A stretch of DNA of 64,000 bases. Source: Saprospiraceae bacterium. Its GTDB lineage: Bacteria > Bacteroidota > Bacteroidia > Chitinophagales > Saprospiraceae. This document shows positions 48,401 through 57,000 of the stretch, in pieces. The position numbers and the translations under genes are program-made. A model generated the notes under the pieces. It saw nothing but the letters and a program-made list of their open reading frames with translations. It did no database searches and was not told where the DNA came from. The first letter of the stretch is position 1, and every line of letters begins with the position of its first letter. The DNA is taken from positions 596,885 through 660,884 of the forward strand of contig JAHBTU010000004.1 of assembly GCA_019638455.1 (NCBI GenBank), given 5' to 3'.

Positions 48401-50720
48401 CGGCGGTCAGGAAATTCTTGGCCCCATCACGGCCACGACGACGGTGTGGATATACGACGAGACAGGCACCGTGCCGAACTGCTCGGACGAGGAATCCTTC
48501 ACAGTGACCATCAACAACACGCCGTCCATCACGAACCCCGGCCCGCAGACGGCGTGCGACAGTTACGCGCTGCCAACCATCACGGGATCGAACCTCGTGG
48601 CGCCGAAATACTACGACGACAGCCAGGCAAACGGCGGTCAGGAAATTCTCGGCCCCATCACGGCCACGACGACGGTGTGGATATACGACGAGACAGGCAC
48701 CGTGCCGAACTGCTCGGACGAGGAGAGTTTTGTAGTGACCATCAACAACACGCCGTCCATCACCAACCCCGGCCCGCAGACGGCATGCGACAGTTACACG
48801 CTTCCGACCATCATGGGCAGCAATCTGGTCAACCCGAAATACTACGACGACAGCCAGGCGAACGGCGGTCAGGAAATTCTCGGCCCCATCACCAGTTCCA
48901 TGACGGTGTGGATATACGACGAGACAGGCACCGTGCCGAACTGCTCGGACGAGGAGAGTTTTGTAGTGACCATCAACCTGACCCCCGCCATCACCAACCC
49001 CGGCCCGCAGACGGCGTGCGACAGTTACACGCTTCCGGCCATCACGGGCAGCAATCTGGTCAACCCGAAGTACTACGACGACAGCCAGGCGAACGGCGGT
49101 CAGGAGATTCTCGGCCCCATCACCAGTTCCATGACGGTGTGGATATACGACGAGACGGGCACCGTGCCGAACTGCTCGGACGAGGAGAGTTTTGTAGTGA
49201 CCATCAACAACACGCCGTCCATCACCAACCCCGGCCCGCAGACGGCATGCGACAGTTACACGCTGCCAACCATCACCGGGTCGAACCTCGTGGCGCCGAA
49301 GTACTACGACGACAGCCAGGCAAACGGCGGTCAGGAAATTCTCGGCCCCATCACCAGTTCCATGACGGTGTGGATATACGACGAGACAGGCACCGCGCCG
49401 AACTGCTCGGACGAGGAGAGTTTTGTAGTGACGATAACTCCCTGCGCCATCAACTTCTCCGGTCGCATCATCTGGGAAGCCACCCGACTCACCACAATGA
49501 CGGGCGTAAATGAGGTAACGACCGACCTTACAGGTGATGATACCGATACCGATTTGACGGGTGTGACAGGCGATTTCTTGTTGGTAGCCAATTCAGGTTC
49601 GGACTTCGAATTGACCCCGGTCAAGAACGTGCCGATGCCTTTTGCGCTCAACGGCGTGACGACGGCGGATGCATCGCGCATCACCCAACACGCGCTCAAC
49701 ATCCTCCCGATTACAGACCCGTACAAACTCATTGCGGCGGATGTCAACACGTCCAACTCCATCACGACGGCGGATGCCAGTTTCATCACGCAGGCAGTGT
49801 TGGGCAATCCAGTCTTCCAGTTGGCTTTCATCAACAAGACTTGGCGTTTTGTGCCGAAGGACTATGTGTTCCCCATACCAGCCAGTCCTTGGGGATACCC
49901 GCAGTCTATCGTTTACACAGGCATCAGCGGCGACCAAACCGACCAAGATTTCATTGGGGTGAAAATGGGCGACGTGAACAACACGGCCAATCCCGCCAAT
50001 TTCGGTGGTCAACTGGCGCCGAACCTGATTTGGAGGGTACAAGACAGGCTGTTGCAACAGGGTGAAACATTCGTTGCCGAGTTCCGTGCCGACAACCTCT
50101 ATGACTTGTTGGCATATCAGTTTGGGATGCTTTTCGACGTGACCAAACTTGAGTTGTTAGAGATTGAGACCATTTCGGGCAGCCCGATGGGCGAAGATAA
50201 CTTTGGTCTCTACAATTTGGCCGCTGGTGAGATTCGCGCTGCTTTGGCATTGGCCCAAGCCATCACATTGGAAGATGGCACCGCGGTGTTCCGTCTGAAA
50301 TTCAAAGTGTTGGAAGGCGGGAGCAAACTCAGCACCGTGCTGCATATCACCAACGATGTCCTGTTGGCAGAGGCGTACAGGAGCGATTACACGCCCGGCC
50401 CGGTGAGTTTGGTGTATAGCGGCATCACAACCAGCACAGGAGAGCCGGATATGGGCAAACTTGTGTTGTTGCAAAACCGCCCGAACCCATTCCAAGGCCG
50501 TACGGTCATTGGTTTTGAGTTGCCGGGCGCTTGCGACGCGACGCTGCGCGTGTTTGACACGAAAGGGCGCTTATTGCGCGAACATTCCGCATTTTACCCT
50601 GCTGGAAGCCATCAAGTGGAGTTTGATTTTGACACCGAAAGAGAGACGGGGGTACTCTACTACGATTTGACCACACCCTTTGGCGTGTTAGCGAAAAAAA
50701 TGGTGCTTACGAGAGAATGA
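39438..50720 (+). CDS. Giant repetitive T9SS adhesin with internal cohesin-like domains, dockerin-like and sorting domain
   Basis: The protein has about 3760 aa. ATG 39438 is chosen because it gives a 46-aa signal region ending VFVMQGWGQ, like the two following genes; other in-frame starts lie upstream. Residues ~47-570 form a haemagglutinin-like beta-helix (TWNLAGGGSWATAANW and many 'TVGGNF', 'TITVTGNF' turns). A Gly-rich segment (~576-788) follows, then PKD/Ig-like units and 89-aa units starting 'PTTFNVTGGGAYC'. A 395-aa block containing a cohesin-like domain (SSLQFSVEWDEAKLMYQSYV, 'ELTFTWLDPDP') is present twice with identical sequence. Then come four 80-aa Ig-like (Big_2-like) repeats (~2119-2438), a choice-of-anchor D domain (~2437-2564), nine 77-aa repeats (ITNPGPQTACDSYTLP; ~2645-3337), a dockerin-like pair (NGVTTADASRITQH, DVNTSNSITTADASFITQ), a C-terminal cohesin-like domain and the T9SS signal (~3673-3760). 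Role: very long surface filament or adhesin. Confidence 0.93.
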   Translation: MKLNLPLYAATCQPATTSAGTLNGSRKTLLATLFFLIVFVMQGWGQATYTWNLAGGGSWATAANWTPTRTTPAANDILVIGGAGAKAITDVPTQTIGRLEITGTTSVTLSAGGGSQTLTIGNGTGDDLIVSSGTSLTIASSLENVVLAASATADISGTYTNNSIYNTSAASTVTTVTGTFSNASTITGATAAKLVFASGGTYQHTQNGGTVPTATWDANSNCNITGMTTTYPSGMGQTFGNVAFAGTNLNVVMTSNLTCQGDLTLNYTSISGHFRFAHDDTRTITVGGNFLKQGSGQLTGSTGEGNVTITVTGNFSWETGTFVGKINNGVPTITIGGNYSLTGGTMQLRNTSSGGASVLNVAGDFSVTGGTLSTTSGASSINFNGDGTPQIYTSGSTLSGTLNFTVNSGAFLQMAAAGTTVSGGGSFTLSNGATLGIRSTAGITSSGATGNVQVTGTRTFNTGANYVYNGTIAQNTGNGLPATVNNLTFDNTGGAVTLNSARNISSVFSITTGSVANLGTFTHTAASLVLGGVGQINGSWGHPSSPATNTNSTFFANATGIVNVTGTNTFSNSGTFMVPPGVTSITIQTWGGGGAGGGRNNSGNGGAGGGGGGAYASSIVPVTPGDVLTVNVAQAKAGVSGNTAGPNGDPSSVLDPSAIVLVLAAGGAGGAGGTGGAGGAGGAAAASTGDVKFNGGNGANGIAGGSNNSGAGGGGAGTTGDGGNASGTTAGTGTAVGGGNGGAGVTGNAAGNSGSTFGGGGSGAKRTGGGPFSGGGGAPGQVIISWFVCPTITTTAGSNSPVCEGEDLLLTAADGTGGTPPYQYNWEGPGGYTSNEQNPTRANATLAMSGTYTVTVTDDNGCTGTSSVTVTVNPNVTPTVSIVANPGNTICDGESVTFTATANNTGGGTVNYDFQVDNVSVQSGASNTYMTSALADGEEVTCEITVTGGTCLTTTTATSNTITMTVNDLPTTFNVTGGGAYCAGGAGVPVGLSGSQTGVDYQLQIGGVDTGSPVAGDGNAISFGNQTAAGTYTVVATNTTTLCTATMTGDAVVTINPAPTAFNVTGGGAYCTGGAGVPVGLSGSETGVDYQLQIGGVDTGTPVAGDGNAISFGNQTAAGTYTIVATNTTTLCTATMTGNAVVTVNPLPTTFNVTGGGAYCAGGAGVPVGLSGSETGVNYQLQIGGVDTGTPIAGDGNAISFGNQTAAGTYTVVATNTTTLCTATMTGDAVVTINAAPTCDITGLDIVCTNSEDNLYEAPTGMTSYQWSITGNGTIDGPDDEETVLVDAGATGTFELTLVITGANGCTSTCTKTVTVAPLPTLTLTVDAPANATCGDIVDITIEVSNSFTDISSLQFSVEWDEAKLMYQSYVAPEIGGTGGDPIVGDVDAVTNGELTFTWLDPDPNAEFDGVDLSDGTVILTLTMKVIGSTGNVAVSVTDNPEPREVVDANFCSNTVISVDASIALSPITVTCPSNTTVCIDVAPFALTGGTPSGGTYSGPGVSAGIFNPVSAGTGPHIITYSYTDAMGCSNTCTFEITVNPLPTTFNVTGGGAYCAGGAGVPVGLSGSETGVNYQLQIGGVDTGTPIAGDGNAISFGNQTAAGTYTVVATNTTTLCTATMTGDAVVTINAAPTCDITGLDIVCTNSEDNLYEAPTGMTSYQWSITGNGTIDGPDDEETVLVDAGATGTFELTLVITGANGCTSTCTKTVTVAPLPTLTLTVDAPANATCGDIVDITIEVSNSFTDISSLQFSVEWDEAKLMYQSYVAPEIGGTGGDPIVGDVDAVTNGELTFTWLDPDPNAEFDGVDLSDGTVILTLTMKVIGSTGNVAVSVTDNPEPREVVDANFCSNTVISVDASIALSPITVTCPSNTTVCIDVAPFALTGGTPSGGTYSGPGVSAGIFNPVSAGTGPHIITYSYTDAMGCSNTCTFEITVNPLPTTFNVTGGGAYCAGGAGVPVGLSGSETGVNYQLQIGGVDTGTPIAGDGNAISFGNQTAAGTYTVVATNTTTLCTATMTGDAVVTVNPLPTPSFTAEPGANTCLNTDVTYTTQSGQSNYVWNVPGTAGVDYNITSGGIGGTDHTVTLQWLTTGGKTVTVNYEDANGCSGASPASNTTTVDPNVNAGTVSGTTPLCISDVTTYTTTGDAGGVWSSTNTGVATVDASTGEVTAVGAGTTDITYTISTGCGAPVSAFQTLTVNPNVNAGTVSGTTPLCISDVTTYTTTGDAGGVWSSTNTGVATVDASTGEVTAVGAGTTDITYTISTGCGAPVSAFQTLTVNPNVNAGTVSGTTPLCISDVTTYTTTGDAGGVWSSTNTGVATVDASTGEVTAVGAGTTDITYTISTGCGAPVSAFQTLTVNPNVNAGTVSGTTPLCISDVTTYTTTGDAGGVWSSTNTGVATVDAFTGEVTAVGAGTTDITYTISTGCGAPVSAFQTLTVELPDINVIGNSVSITDGDLTPDVADDTNFGCVEVTGGTVTHTFTIENTTSCPLTLTGTPYIVISGVHAGDFTVTVQPAGPTVTNGNPLTFEVEFDPSVAGVRDATVIIASDDPDENPFTFSIRGYGVDLTASLDPNVNPICEGSSTTLTLTVGGSTGPFTYDWMPNTLSGAGPHIVSPVITTNYSVVVTDVNGCTVDAATSVTVIAQPAITNPGPQTACDSYTLPTITGSNLVNPKYYDDSQANGGQEILGPITSSMTVWIYDETGTVPNCTDEESFTVTINNTPSITNPGPQTACDSYTLPTITGSNLVAPKYYDDSQANGGQEILGPITSSMTVWIYDETGTVPNCSDEESFVVTINNTPSITNPGPQTACDSYTLPTITGSNLVNPKYYDDSQANGGQEILGPITATMTVWIYDETGTVPNCSDEESFTVTINLTPAITNPGPQTACDSYTLPTIMGSNLVNPKYYDDSQANGGQEILGPITATTTVWIYDETGTVPNCSDEESFVVTINNTPSITNPGTQTACDSYTLPTIMGSNLVNPKYYDDSQANGGQEILGPITATTTVWIYDETGTVPNCSDEESFTVTINNTPSITNPGPQTACDSYALPTITGSNLVAPKYYDDSQANGGQEILGPITATTTVWIYDETGTVPNCSDEESFVVTINNTPSITNPGPQTACDSYTLPTIMGSNLVNPKYYDDSQANGGQEILGPITSSMTVWIYDETGTVPNCSDEESFVVTINLTPAITNPGPQTACDSYTLPAITGSNLVNPKYYDDSQANGGQEILGPITSSMTVWIYDETGTVPNCSDEESFVVTINNTPSITNPGPQTACDSYTLPTITGSNLVAPKYYDDSQANGGQEILGPITSSMTVWIYDETGTAPNCSDEESFVVTITPCAINFSGRIIWEATRLTTMTGVNEVTTDLTGDDTDTDLTGVTGDFLLVANSGSDFELTPVKNVPMPFALNGVTTADASRITQHALNILPITDPYKLIAADVNTSNSITTADASFITQAVLGNPVFQLAFINKTWRFVPKDYVFPIPASPWGYPQSIVYTGISGDQTDQDFIGVKMGDVNNTANPANFGGQLAPNLIWRVQDRLLQQGETFVAEFRADNLYDLLAYQFGMLFDVTKLELLEIETISGSPMGEDNFGLYNLAAGEIRAALALAQAITLEDGTAVFRLKFKVLEGGSKLSTVLHITNDVLLAEAYRSDYTPGPVSLVYSGITTSTGEPDMGKLVLLQNRPNPFQGRTVIGFELPGACDATLRVFDTKGRLLREHSAFYPAGSHQVEFDFDTERETGVLYYDLTTPFGVLAKKMVLTRE
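42870..45499 (+). repeat. 1185-bp perfect tandem duplication plus partial third copy
   Basis: 42870-44054 recurs at 44055-45239, and its first ~260 bases recur again at 45240-45499. The two encoded 395-residue blocks are identical, and I found no base change in the parts compared by eye. Each block carries one cohesin-like domain. Perfect identity at DNA level means very recent duplication or ongoing homogenisation. Confidence 0.9.
45795..46754 (+). repeat. Four 240-bp tandem repeats
   Basis: Units start at 45795, 46035, 46275 and 46515. Each codes for 80 residues (VNAGTVSGTTPLCISDVTTY, ending 'SAFQTLTV'), an Ig-like (Big_2-like) domain. Only a few bases differ between units, among them one Ser-to-Phe change in the fourth. 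Confidence 0.95.
47373..49451 (+). repeat. Nine 231-bp tandem repeats
   Basis: Units start every 231 bp from 47373 to 49221. Each codes for 77 residues beginning ITNPGPQTACDSYTLP and containing KYYDDSQANGGQEILGPIT and WIYDETGTVPNC, with two Cys per unit. Variants alternate between units at a few sites (NPK/APK, SSMTV/ATTTV, NTPS/LTPA), as expected from repeated exchange between units. Confidence 0.95.
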
Positions 50721-50755
50721 TTTTAGGGACAAATATCCCGTGTGAATAACGTTTT

Positions 50756-50922
50756 GCTACAAAGACGCGAAGGCTCAAAGTTTTATCAATCACTTATACT
50801 CAATGAAAGGTGGTTTGCGAAAAAATGCCCGTTTAAATCCTTGAAAATCATTGTTATCAATCAAGGAAATCTCGCAAATCATTTTCATCTGGGCATACTT
50901 AGAGCCTTTGCGCCTTTGTGGC
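50756..50922. repeat. Intergenic inverted repeat (ACAAAGnCGC type)
   Basis: The left arm (50756-50775, GCTACAAAGACGCGAAGGCT) and right arm (50903-50922) pair at about 17 of 20 bases. A small open frame here (50742-50933) follows the repeat and is not a believable gene. Related CAAAG-rich sequence occurs in the 57585-57707 element. Confidence 0.55.
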
Positions 50923-50945
50923 AACAACCATAAAAATCAAGAAAG

Positions 50946-50992
50946 TCAATCATGGCCATCCGACAAATCTTGACGAATCAAGGTATAGTTTC
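50946..50992 (+). promoter_or_regulatory. 47-bp conserved upstream element, copy 2
   Basis: This copy matches 28640-28686 without gaps at about 39 of 47 positions. It lies 70 bases before the ATG at 51063. The most conserved parts are GACAAATCTT and AAGGTATA. Confidence 0.55.
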
Positions 50993-51062
50993 AAACAATT
51001 CAGTTTCCTCAAGCCATTGTGACCGCAAACGCAATGTCCCAAGATTAAACTTTTCCTTTACT

Positions 51063-54000
51063 ATGAAAAAATCTCTCTACCCAACGCTCTCTTTTTTAAA
51101 AACAAGCACGCGCTATATTTTGCTGTCGGCTTTTGCCCTCTTGTGGGGCAAGACGATGTGGGCGCAAACCAACCCACCCGCGCAAAGCCTGCCCTATTCG
51201 CAGAACTTTGGGACCACTACCTTCACGGCGATGCCAACTGGTTGGGCTGCTTGGAATGGTTTAAATGGCGGAAGTATCACTACACAGGCTTTAGCGGAAG
51301 CATCGGTTCCAACAGGAAATGCTACTGTTACTGCTGCGATTACTGCGCAGACTACAGGTGGGGTTTATGGTTATGCTACTTCCTCGAATGGCCGAGCCTA
51401 TGTGCAAACAAGTGGCAACGATGGCAATGGGGTCAACCAACTGGCATTGGCAATCAACACGACTGGAAAGTCAAACATTGTGGTAAAATACGACGTGGAG
51501 ATAATCAACGCTCAGACTCGAACGGTGGGTATTGTGATGCAATATAGAGTTGGTACGAGTGGTGCTTGGACAACGGTTCCTTCCGCAACGGGCAATCCAT
51601 ACTCTCAATCGGGTGGGACAGTAGGCATCAAGGCCAACGTTATCCTGACGCTCCCATCTGCAGCAAATAATCAGTCAGTTGTACAATTGAGATGGGCGAC
51701 TTGGAGAGGTACAGAAGCAGGGGCCAGTTCTGGGATAGCAATTGACAACGTCACCGTCTGCGAAGCCCCCACCGCCAACGCAGGCCCCGACCAATTGACT
51801 TGCGTGGATGGCGTGGTGCGCATGGCAGGCTCTGTAGGCGGTTCCGCCACGGGCGGCACTTGGAGCGACGGCGGTTTGGGCGGCACTTTTTTGCCCAATG
51901 CCAACAACCTGAACGCCTTCTACATACCCCCAGCGGGCAACACGGACACCATCTCGTTGGTGCTCACCACTACGGGTGGATGCCCTCCGCAGGCCACCGA
52001 TACCATGCGCATAGCCTATGGCTCTCTACCTCCGATGACCCTTCGCGCCGTAGCCCCTGCCAGTGTCACTTGTGGTGAAAACGTGACCATCAGCATTGAA
52101 GTGGATGGCTTTGTGGACATCAAGTCCTACCAATTTGCGTTGGAGTGGGACCCTGCGATATTTGATTATGTAGGCTATAGTGCCACTGTCATCGGCGGGG
52201 TCGAAGGGACAGTGGGTGAATTTGACGTGGCCAACGGCATATTGACTTATGGCTGGGTGGACCCCGCGGGCATCCCCGGCGAAAACTTGGCCGACGAAAC
52301 AGTAGTGCTAACCGTGACGCTCAAAGCATTGGTAAACACCGCGACAGACGAGCCTGTGAACATCATCGGCACCATCGTCACGCCCATAGAGGCAACAAAC
52401 AGTCAACTGTGCTTTTTGACGGTAAATGTCGAAAACGAGGCCGAAATTGACATCGAGCCTATCACGGTGGACTGCCCGGCAAGTTTTGCGGTATGTGTTT
52501 ACGATGCACCCTTTGCGCTTTCGGGAGGCACTCCCGATGGTGGTGACTTCAGCGGCGACGGGGTGACGAATAACGAGTTTGACCCCTCCGCCGCCAATAT
52601 TGGCGCAAACACCATCACTTACTCTTACACAGACAACAATGGCTGTAGTAATTCTTGTGGATTCACCATTACGGTAAATGCACAACCTGCTGTGACTTGT
52701 CCTTTAGACCAAATAGTTTGTGAAGACGAGCTGCCGCTTGATTTGACGACCCTCGGTGCTTTGCCCGCAGGTGGTTCGTTCAGCGGCACGGGCGTGACTG
52801 GCACCTCATACAATGCTGCGGGAGGCACGACCAACACCGTGACCTATATTTACAACGATGGCAATTGTGAAAATTCCTGCACGTTCGACATCACCGTGAA
52901 CGCCAATCCAATCTGTGACATCACCGGTTTGGACATCGTGTGCGCCAACTCGGGAGACAACCTCTACGAGGCACCCACAGGCATGACCTCTTATCAGTGG
53001 AGCATCACGGGCAACGGCACGATTGACGGGCCGGACGACGAGGAAACCGTGTTGGTGGATGCTGGCGTGGCGGGTTCGTTTGAGTTGTTCTTGACCATCA
53101 CGGATGCCAACGGTTGCACCTCCACCTGCACGAAAACGGTGACGGTGGCTCCCCTGCCCACACTGACCCTTACGGTTGACGCGCCCGCGAACGCGACTTG
53201 CGGCGACATTGTGGACATTACCATCGAGGTGAGCAACAGTTTCACCGATATCTCCTCCTTGCAGTTCAGCGTCGAGTGGGACGAGGCAAAATTGATGTAC
53301 CAGAGTTATGTCGCCCCAGAAATCGGTGGCACAGGCGGCGACCCAATTGTCGGCGATGTGGATGCCGTGACAAATGGTGAACTGACGTTCACGTGGCTCG
53401 ACCCAGACCCCAACGCGGAGTTCGACGGGGTTGACCTGAGCGACGGCACCGTGATACTGACCCTGACCATGAAAGTCATTGGCAGCACGGGCAGCGTGGC
53501 GGTGTCGGTGACAGACAACCCTGAGCCAAGAGAGATTGTGGATGCGAACTTCTGCTCCAACACAGTGACATCGGTTGATGCGAGCATCGCCTTGAGTCCG
53601 ATAACGGTCACCTGCCCATCCAACACAACCGTTTGCATTGACTTGGCAGCGTTCGCGCTCACGGGCGGAACGCCTTCGGGTGGCACATACACAGGGCCGG
53701 GCGTGAGTGCCAACACTTTTGATCCGGCGGCGGCTGGCCCGGGCACACACACCATCACATACTCCTACACGGATGCGATGGGTTGCTCCAACTCTTGCAC
53801 GTTTGATATTACGGTAGAGGATGGATTGCCCACAGCGGATGCGGGCAATGGCGGCGACGAGTGTGACCTGACCTTTTCGCTGAACGCCGTGCCGAGCGTG
53901 GGTGTGGGCACATGGACGTACGCTGGCCCCGGCACTGCGACCTTCGCGCCGGACGCGAACGACCCGGCCGCCGTGGCAACTGTGACGGATTACGGCACCT

Positions 54001-57000
54001 ACACCTTCACATGGACAGAGGTCAACGGCTCTTGCACGGACGCCGACGACGTGACGGTAAATTTCTACGAGCAGCCCACAGCGGAAGCGGGCAATGGCGG
54101 CGACGAGTGCGACCTGACCTTCTCGCTGAACGCCGTGCCGAGCGTGGGTGTGGGCACATGGACATACGCTGGCCCCGGCACTGCGACCTTCGCACCGGAC
54201 GCGAACGACCCTGCCGCGACAGCGACGGTGACTGACTACGGCACCTACACCTTCACATGGACAGAGGTCAACGGCGCCTGCACGGACGCGGACGACGTGA
54301 CGGTAAATTTCTACGAGCAGCCCACAGCGGAAGCGGGCAACGGCGGCGACGAGTGCGACCTGACCTTCTCGCTGAACGCCGTGCCGAGTGTAGGTGTGGG
54401 CACATGGACATACGCTGGCCCCGGCACTGCGACCTTCGCACCGGACGCGAACGACCCTGCCGCCGTGGCTACGGTGACCGACTACGGCACCTACACCTTC
54501 ACATGGACAGAGGCCAACGGCTCTTGCACGGACGCCGACGACGCGACGGTAAATTTCTACGAGCAGCCCACAGCTGAAGCGGGCAACGGCGGCGACGAGT
54601 GTGACCTGACCTTCTCGCTGAACGCCGTGCCGAGCGTGGGTGTGGGCACATGGACGTACGCTGGCCCCGGCACCGCGACCTTCGCGCCGGACGCGAACGA
54701 CCCGGCCGCCGTGGCAACTGTGACGGATTACGGCACCTACACCTTCACATGGACAGAGGTCAACGGCACCTGCACGGACGCGGACGACGCGACGGTAAAT
54801 TTCTACGAGCAGCCCACAGCTGAAGCGGGCAACGGCGGCGACGAGTGCGACCTGACCTTCTCGCTGAACGCCGTGCCGAGTGTAGGTGTGGGCACATGGA
54901 CATACGCTGGCCCCGGCACTGCGACCTTCGCACCGGACGCGAACGACCCGGCCGCCGTGGCTACGGTGACCGACTACGGCACCTACACCTTCACATGGAC
55001 AGAGGTCAACGGCGCCTGCACGGACGCCGACGACGCGACGGTAAATTTCTACGAGCAGCCCACAGCTGAAGCGGGCAACGGCGGCGACGAGTGCGACCTG
55101 ACCTTCTCGCTGAACGCCGTGCCGAGCGTGGGTGTGGGCACATGGACATACGCTGGCCCCGGCACTGCGACCTTCGCACCGGACGCGAACGACCCTGCCG
55201 CCGTGGCTACGGTGACCGACTACGGCACCTACACCTTCACATGGACAGAGGTCAACGGCACCTGCACGGACGCGGACGACGCGACGGTAAATTTCTACGA
55301 GCAGCCCACAGCTGAAGCGGGCAATGGCGGCGACGAGTGCGACCTGACCTTCTCGCTGAACGCCGTGCCGAGCGTGGGTGTGGGCACATGGACGTACGCT
55401 GGCCCCGGCACCGCGACCTTCGCGCCGGACGCGAACGACCCTGCCGCGATAGCGACGGTGACCGACTACGGCACCTATACTTTCACATGGACAGAGGTCA
55501 ACGGCATCTGCACGGACGCCGACGACGTGACGGTGAGCTTCTACGAGCAACCCATTGCGGATGCCGGCGCGGACGCCAACGAGTGCGATTTGAGCACTGC
55601 CCTGAACGCGACGCCCTCGGTCGGCACCGGCACATGGACATACGCCGGCCCCGGCACTGCGACCTTCGCACCGGACGCGAACGACCCGGCCGCGACAGCG
55701 ACGGTGACCGACTACGGCACCTACACCTTCACATGGACAGAGGTCAACGGCGCCTGCACGGACGCGGACGACGTGACGGTAAATTTCTACGAGCAGCCCA
55801 CAGCTGAAGCGGGCAATGGCGGCGACGAGTGCGACCTGACCTTCTCGCTGAACGCCGTGCCGAGTGTAGGTGTGGGCACATGGACATACGCTGGCCCCGG
55901 CACTGCGACCTTCGCACCGGACGCGAACGACCCTGCCGCCGTGGCTACGGTGACCGACTACGGCACCTACACCTTCACATGGACGGAGGTCAACGGCACC
56001 TGCACGGACGCGGACGACGTGACGGTGAGCTTCTACGAGCAGCCGGTGGTCTCCGATGAGACCGACCAGACACAGTGTGACAACGGAACATTCACAATGA
56101 CACAGTCAACGCCGAGCGTGGGAGCAGGAGTATGGACACTGGAGAGCGGCACCGCGACCATCACCGATGATACCGACCCGACAACGACTGTCATCGTCAC
56201 AGGCACAAGCGCGACAGTTCGCTGGACGGTGACAAATGGCACTTGCAGCGCATTCGACGACGTGACTTTGAATGTGCCCCCTTGCGCCATCAACTTCACA
56301 GGTCGCATCATTTGGGAGGGCGACCGCCTGACCACGATGACGGGTGTGAACAATGCGACGACGACCTTGAGCGTGGATGACACCGACACCGATATCACCA
56401 ACACGAATGGCGATTACGCACTATTGGCCGCAAACGGCGGCTCCGATTTTGACATCACCCCCGTCAAAAACTTGCCATTGCCCAATGCGCTCAATGGCTT
56501 GACAACGGCGGATGCTTCGCGTATTACCCAGCACGCTCTCAACATTTTCCTCTTAACTGACCCATACAAGTTGATTGCTGCGGATGTGAATTACACCAAT
56601 ACCATCACGACGGCGGACGCATCATTCATTACACAGGCCATTCTTGGCAATCCGGTCAATCAACTTGCCTTCATTAACAAGACATGGCGTTTTGTGCCGA
56701 AGGATTATGTGTTTCCCGTCCCGGCCAGCCCGTGGAGCGCGCCGGAAAAAATCTCGCTGGTGGGCATCAGCGGCGACCAAACCGACCAAGACTTTATCGG
56801 CATCAAAATGGGCGATGTGAACAACACGGCCAATCCCGCCAATTTTGGCGGCCTAGCCCCCAACCTAATCTGGCGGGTGCAAGACCAGTGGCTGAAACAA
56901 GGCGAGACCGTTGTGGCCGAGTTCCGTGCCGACAACCTCTATGAGTTGTTGGCGTACCAATTTGGGCTGCGATTCGACCCGAATCAACTTGAATTGCTGG

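Noticed and set aside
48092..49513. Plus-strand alternative frame of 473 codons inside the 231-bp repeats
   Set aside because: It is a shifted reading of the repeats, rich in Arg, His and Gln, without any known domain. The main frame has signal peptide, domains and T9SS end.
50742..50933. 63-codon open frame between the giant adhesin genes
   Set aside because: It coincides with an intergenic inverted repeat and has no homology-like features.
52806..55550. Long minus-strand open frame (914 codons) opposite the 246-bp repeats
   Set aside because: Same cause: one stop-free unit copied nine times. No protein family resemblance and no plausible start region.
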